A stretch of 64,000 bases of DNA, taken from positions 33,199,849 to 33,263,848 of the forward strand of contig OX388345.1 of assembly GCA_947579665.1 (NCBI GenBank), in the 5' to 3' direction. This DNA is from Sympetrum striolatum. Its lineage: Eukaryota; Arthropoda; Insecta; Odonata; Libellulidae. Numbering within the stretch: position 1 is the first letter of the stretch; each line of letters opens with the position of its first letter. The position numbers were made by a program, and so were the translations under genes. Below, in pieces: positions 61,765-64,000 of this stretch. The notes beneath the pieces were generated by a model that saw only the letters and a program-made list of their open reading frames with translations, was not told the origin of the DNA and made no database searches.

Positions 61765-64000
61765 TAACATTAATGGTTTGTTGCAGAGTATCTATTTTAA
61801 GCATGGAAATATACATTTTTAAATACATTTATCTTTGTTCATTCTTTTACCACTCACAACTGCGACTAGTAATTTCAGTTTCTAAGTCTTCTTACTATTG
61901 AGGAGCTTAGCTACTAAGATAAGGAATGCATTAGTTTGAATCAGATAAGTATCCAGGAGTTTTGAGACACTTTTAGTGAAAGATATTCTTCTTTATGGAT
62001 TACATCAGGGACTTAAGAAGTAGAATGGTCTTTACTCCATTGCCTTATAAATGTATGTTAGTGAGTCCTCACTACATGATTTAAATTTAACATTTATTTG
62101 ATAACTTTCACATTCTGAGAGTTATGTATTATATTAGCTAATTTATCTAAGATGATATCCAGCTAACTTGTATAAGTTTACTAGTGACAACTTTTTGTGT
62201 TCCATGTAGTGATGCCAAACGAATTTCAAAATGATTATAACTATCTCAGAGCTAGCATTTCAGGAAGATCATTGTGTTCCTCTACCCAAGTGGAACATGT
62301 CATTTGTGTTTGAAGTAAATAGGTTTCATAATTATGATTATGAAATTAATAGAATCTCTGGTACATTTCAGGCTATTAATGATCTTGCAGACTAATTATT
62401 AGTGAAATTTTAATGGGAAAAATGGTTTACGAGAAATTAAACTCATATTATCAGAGCTGAGTCCAAAGTTAAGAATGTTTCATGGGAGATAATTTCATCA
62501 GCAGAAACAAAACTAACAGTGATGGGAAAATTCTTTTGTATACTTAATGAGCAAGCAATACAAAGGGCAAGGGAGACTATATTTTTAAACTATGCAATGT
62601 TTACTTCCTCATTGAAGTGAAATTTGAGGAATTAAAATATGGACAACTGTAATGTTTCTTGCAATCGTCCAAATCATAAAACATCACTTTACGAATGCTT
62701 GTAACTTTCAGAGTGGAAATTTGGTTGTAAAATTTTAAATCTCTGCATTTCAGTCAGTATCTAGGATATTATATGAGGAAAGAAATATGGATCAAAAGAC
62801 TATTTTTTAAGGCAATGCATAATTAATTAATTTTGTCTTATTTGTAAATAATTTTGAATAATGAACAGGTACTGCAGTCAGTGCATTAGAGAAGTCTAGG
62901 GTGAAAGCTGAAATAAGGGAAAATATTTTTGTTTATAAGAAGCCACATTCCAAGTTTCATGCTTCTTCTTTGTCATTTTCATTAATAACATTCTAAGTTC
63001 ATTCTTCTTACTTTCTTTCACTGATGGGATCTAAGCCAAGTATAAATCTAAAATCATCCATGATTTCAATGTTAATTAGTGTTCTAACTAATACATTTTT
63101 CCAATGAGTTACCAGTTCTAAAAAAATTGTTTACCATTAACCTACTTCCAAAAGTCACATGCAGCATTACAAAGGAAGTGGCAACATTTTATGAGATTGG
63201 TGTAGATTAATTAAAATAGTAAATGACACCATGTTGTTATTTTTTCATGGTAAAATATTTATTAATGGAAACTAAGACTTGCCATAATACTTATTAAATC
63301 ATTGTAGTCTATTGTGTATTTTAAACATTATTATTACCATGTCAACCTCAGTTCTCCAAGTAGCTCTTGATAGAAAATTCTATTTGTAATTTACTATTGA
63401 ATGCTACCATTTTTGCTTTATATGATATTTGATCTTGATCTCTGATGACCTTGAAATCTTAATTTATTTCCTTTTAATCATCAATTATTTTGCATTTACC
63501 AATATATTATTTTGGTTCTTTCACTGAAAAATTAATATGTCTTGCAATTCATAAAGTTCATTTTTAAACTCAGAATAACTTCTTGCTATGCACCAAAAGA
63601 TATTTAAACATAGATTATTTTAATTTCCTGTCTTGACTCAGTATTTTTTATTTATTAGCTAATCTACCAGTTGTGAAAACTTGATATTTGCTGCTTATCA
63701 TTGTCTTATTATAAGATGAACTTATGAGTTTTAGAGATACTGAAGGCATAAAGGGATTTCATTTAAAAAGTTAAATGTAGGTGGGGGAAAAGAATAGATA
63801 TTGAGAGCAGATGAATGGCCAAAGAGAGAGTAAAGAAGAAAATAACTTGGAGAATGAGAAAACCAGAGGAGATTTTGAAATGCGCTATTAGATATATCTC
63901 AGAAGAAAGATGGGAGCAAGTCATGTAAGCAGATGCAGTAATGATTAGTATGGCAAATAATATAATGTCATGACTGCCGGATGTTTTATTTAGCTGAGAA
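61765..64000. other. 3' flank, no gene seen
   Basis: AT-rich sequence without a convincing frame, RNA gene or repeat. It ends in a purine-rich segment from about 63780. No adaptin ear domain could be read in any frame here. Confidence 0.5.

Overview
The window is eukaryotic nuclear DNA, most likely from an insect or another arthropod. It is AT-rich. Its genes are split by many GT-AG introns that are packed with transposon debris. A gene of the arthropod-expanded EcKinase-like (CHK kinase) family enters at the left edge. AP-4 epsilon is present, and AP-4 is known to be absent from Drosophila. The dense, decayed mobile DNA (tRNA-derived SINEs, TA-flanked MITEs, pogo/Tigger, LINE fragments) suggests a large genome. 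The species cannot be named from the sequence; a hemimetabolous insect is only a guess.

Layout, left to right. (1) 1-747, minus: the N-terminal 249 codons of an EcKinase-like protein, cut by the window edge. (2) 4361-35280, minus: complete WDR75 (UTP17 family, nucleolar small-subunit processome), 14 coding exons, 840 aa. Its next-to-last intron is 19.7 kb. Inside it on the plus strand is a small gene (about 18227-21724) with a TATA box, a clear signal-peptide exon and a downstream candidate exon with a poly(A) signal; I cannot assign it to a family. (3) 35748-36264, minus: complete RPA3, 3 exons, 113 aa. (4) 38600-51044, minus: complete cytoplasmic leucyl-tRNA synthetase (LARS1), 19 coding exons, 1176 aa; the start codon appears to sit directly against the first splice donor. 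(5) 52007-61714, plus, divergent from LARS1: AP-4 epsilon (AP4E1), 14 exons, about 1009 aa, apparently without the usual C-terminal ear.

Mobile and repeated DNA fills the introns. A decayed pogo/Tigger-like transposase copy lies in a WDR75 intron (28.3-30.2 kb). Two copies of one TA-flanked MITE family lie in LARS1 and AP4E1 introns, and there is a third, separate TIR element at 24.4-25.0 kb. Two copies of another TIR family lie at 22.5 and 26.0 kb. There are two long hairpins (18.6 and 55.2 kb), several tRNA-derived SINE-like copies, a LINE reverse-transcriptase relic (56.0-56.5 kb), and a degenerate tandem array of about six 150-175 bp units in a LARS1 intron.

WDR75, RPA3 and LARS1 lie head-to-tail on the minus strand and serve ribosome biogenesis, DNA replication/repair and translation. 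AP4E1 serves trans-Golgi vesicle traffic. All are housekeeping genes with no common pathway beyond that. The least explained items are the nested secreted-peptide gene and the tandem array in LARS1. I found no clearly new multi-gene system.
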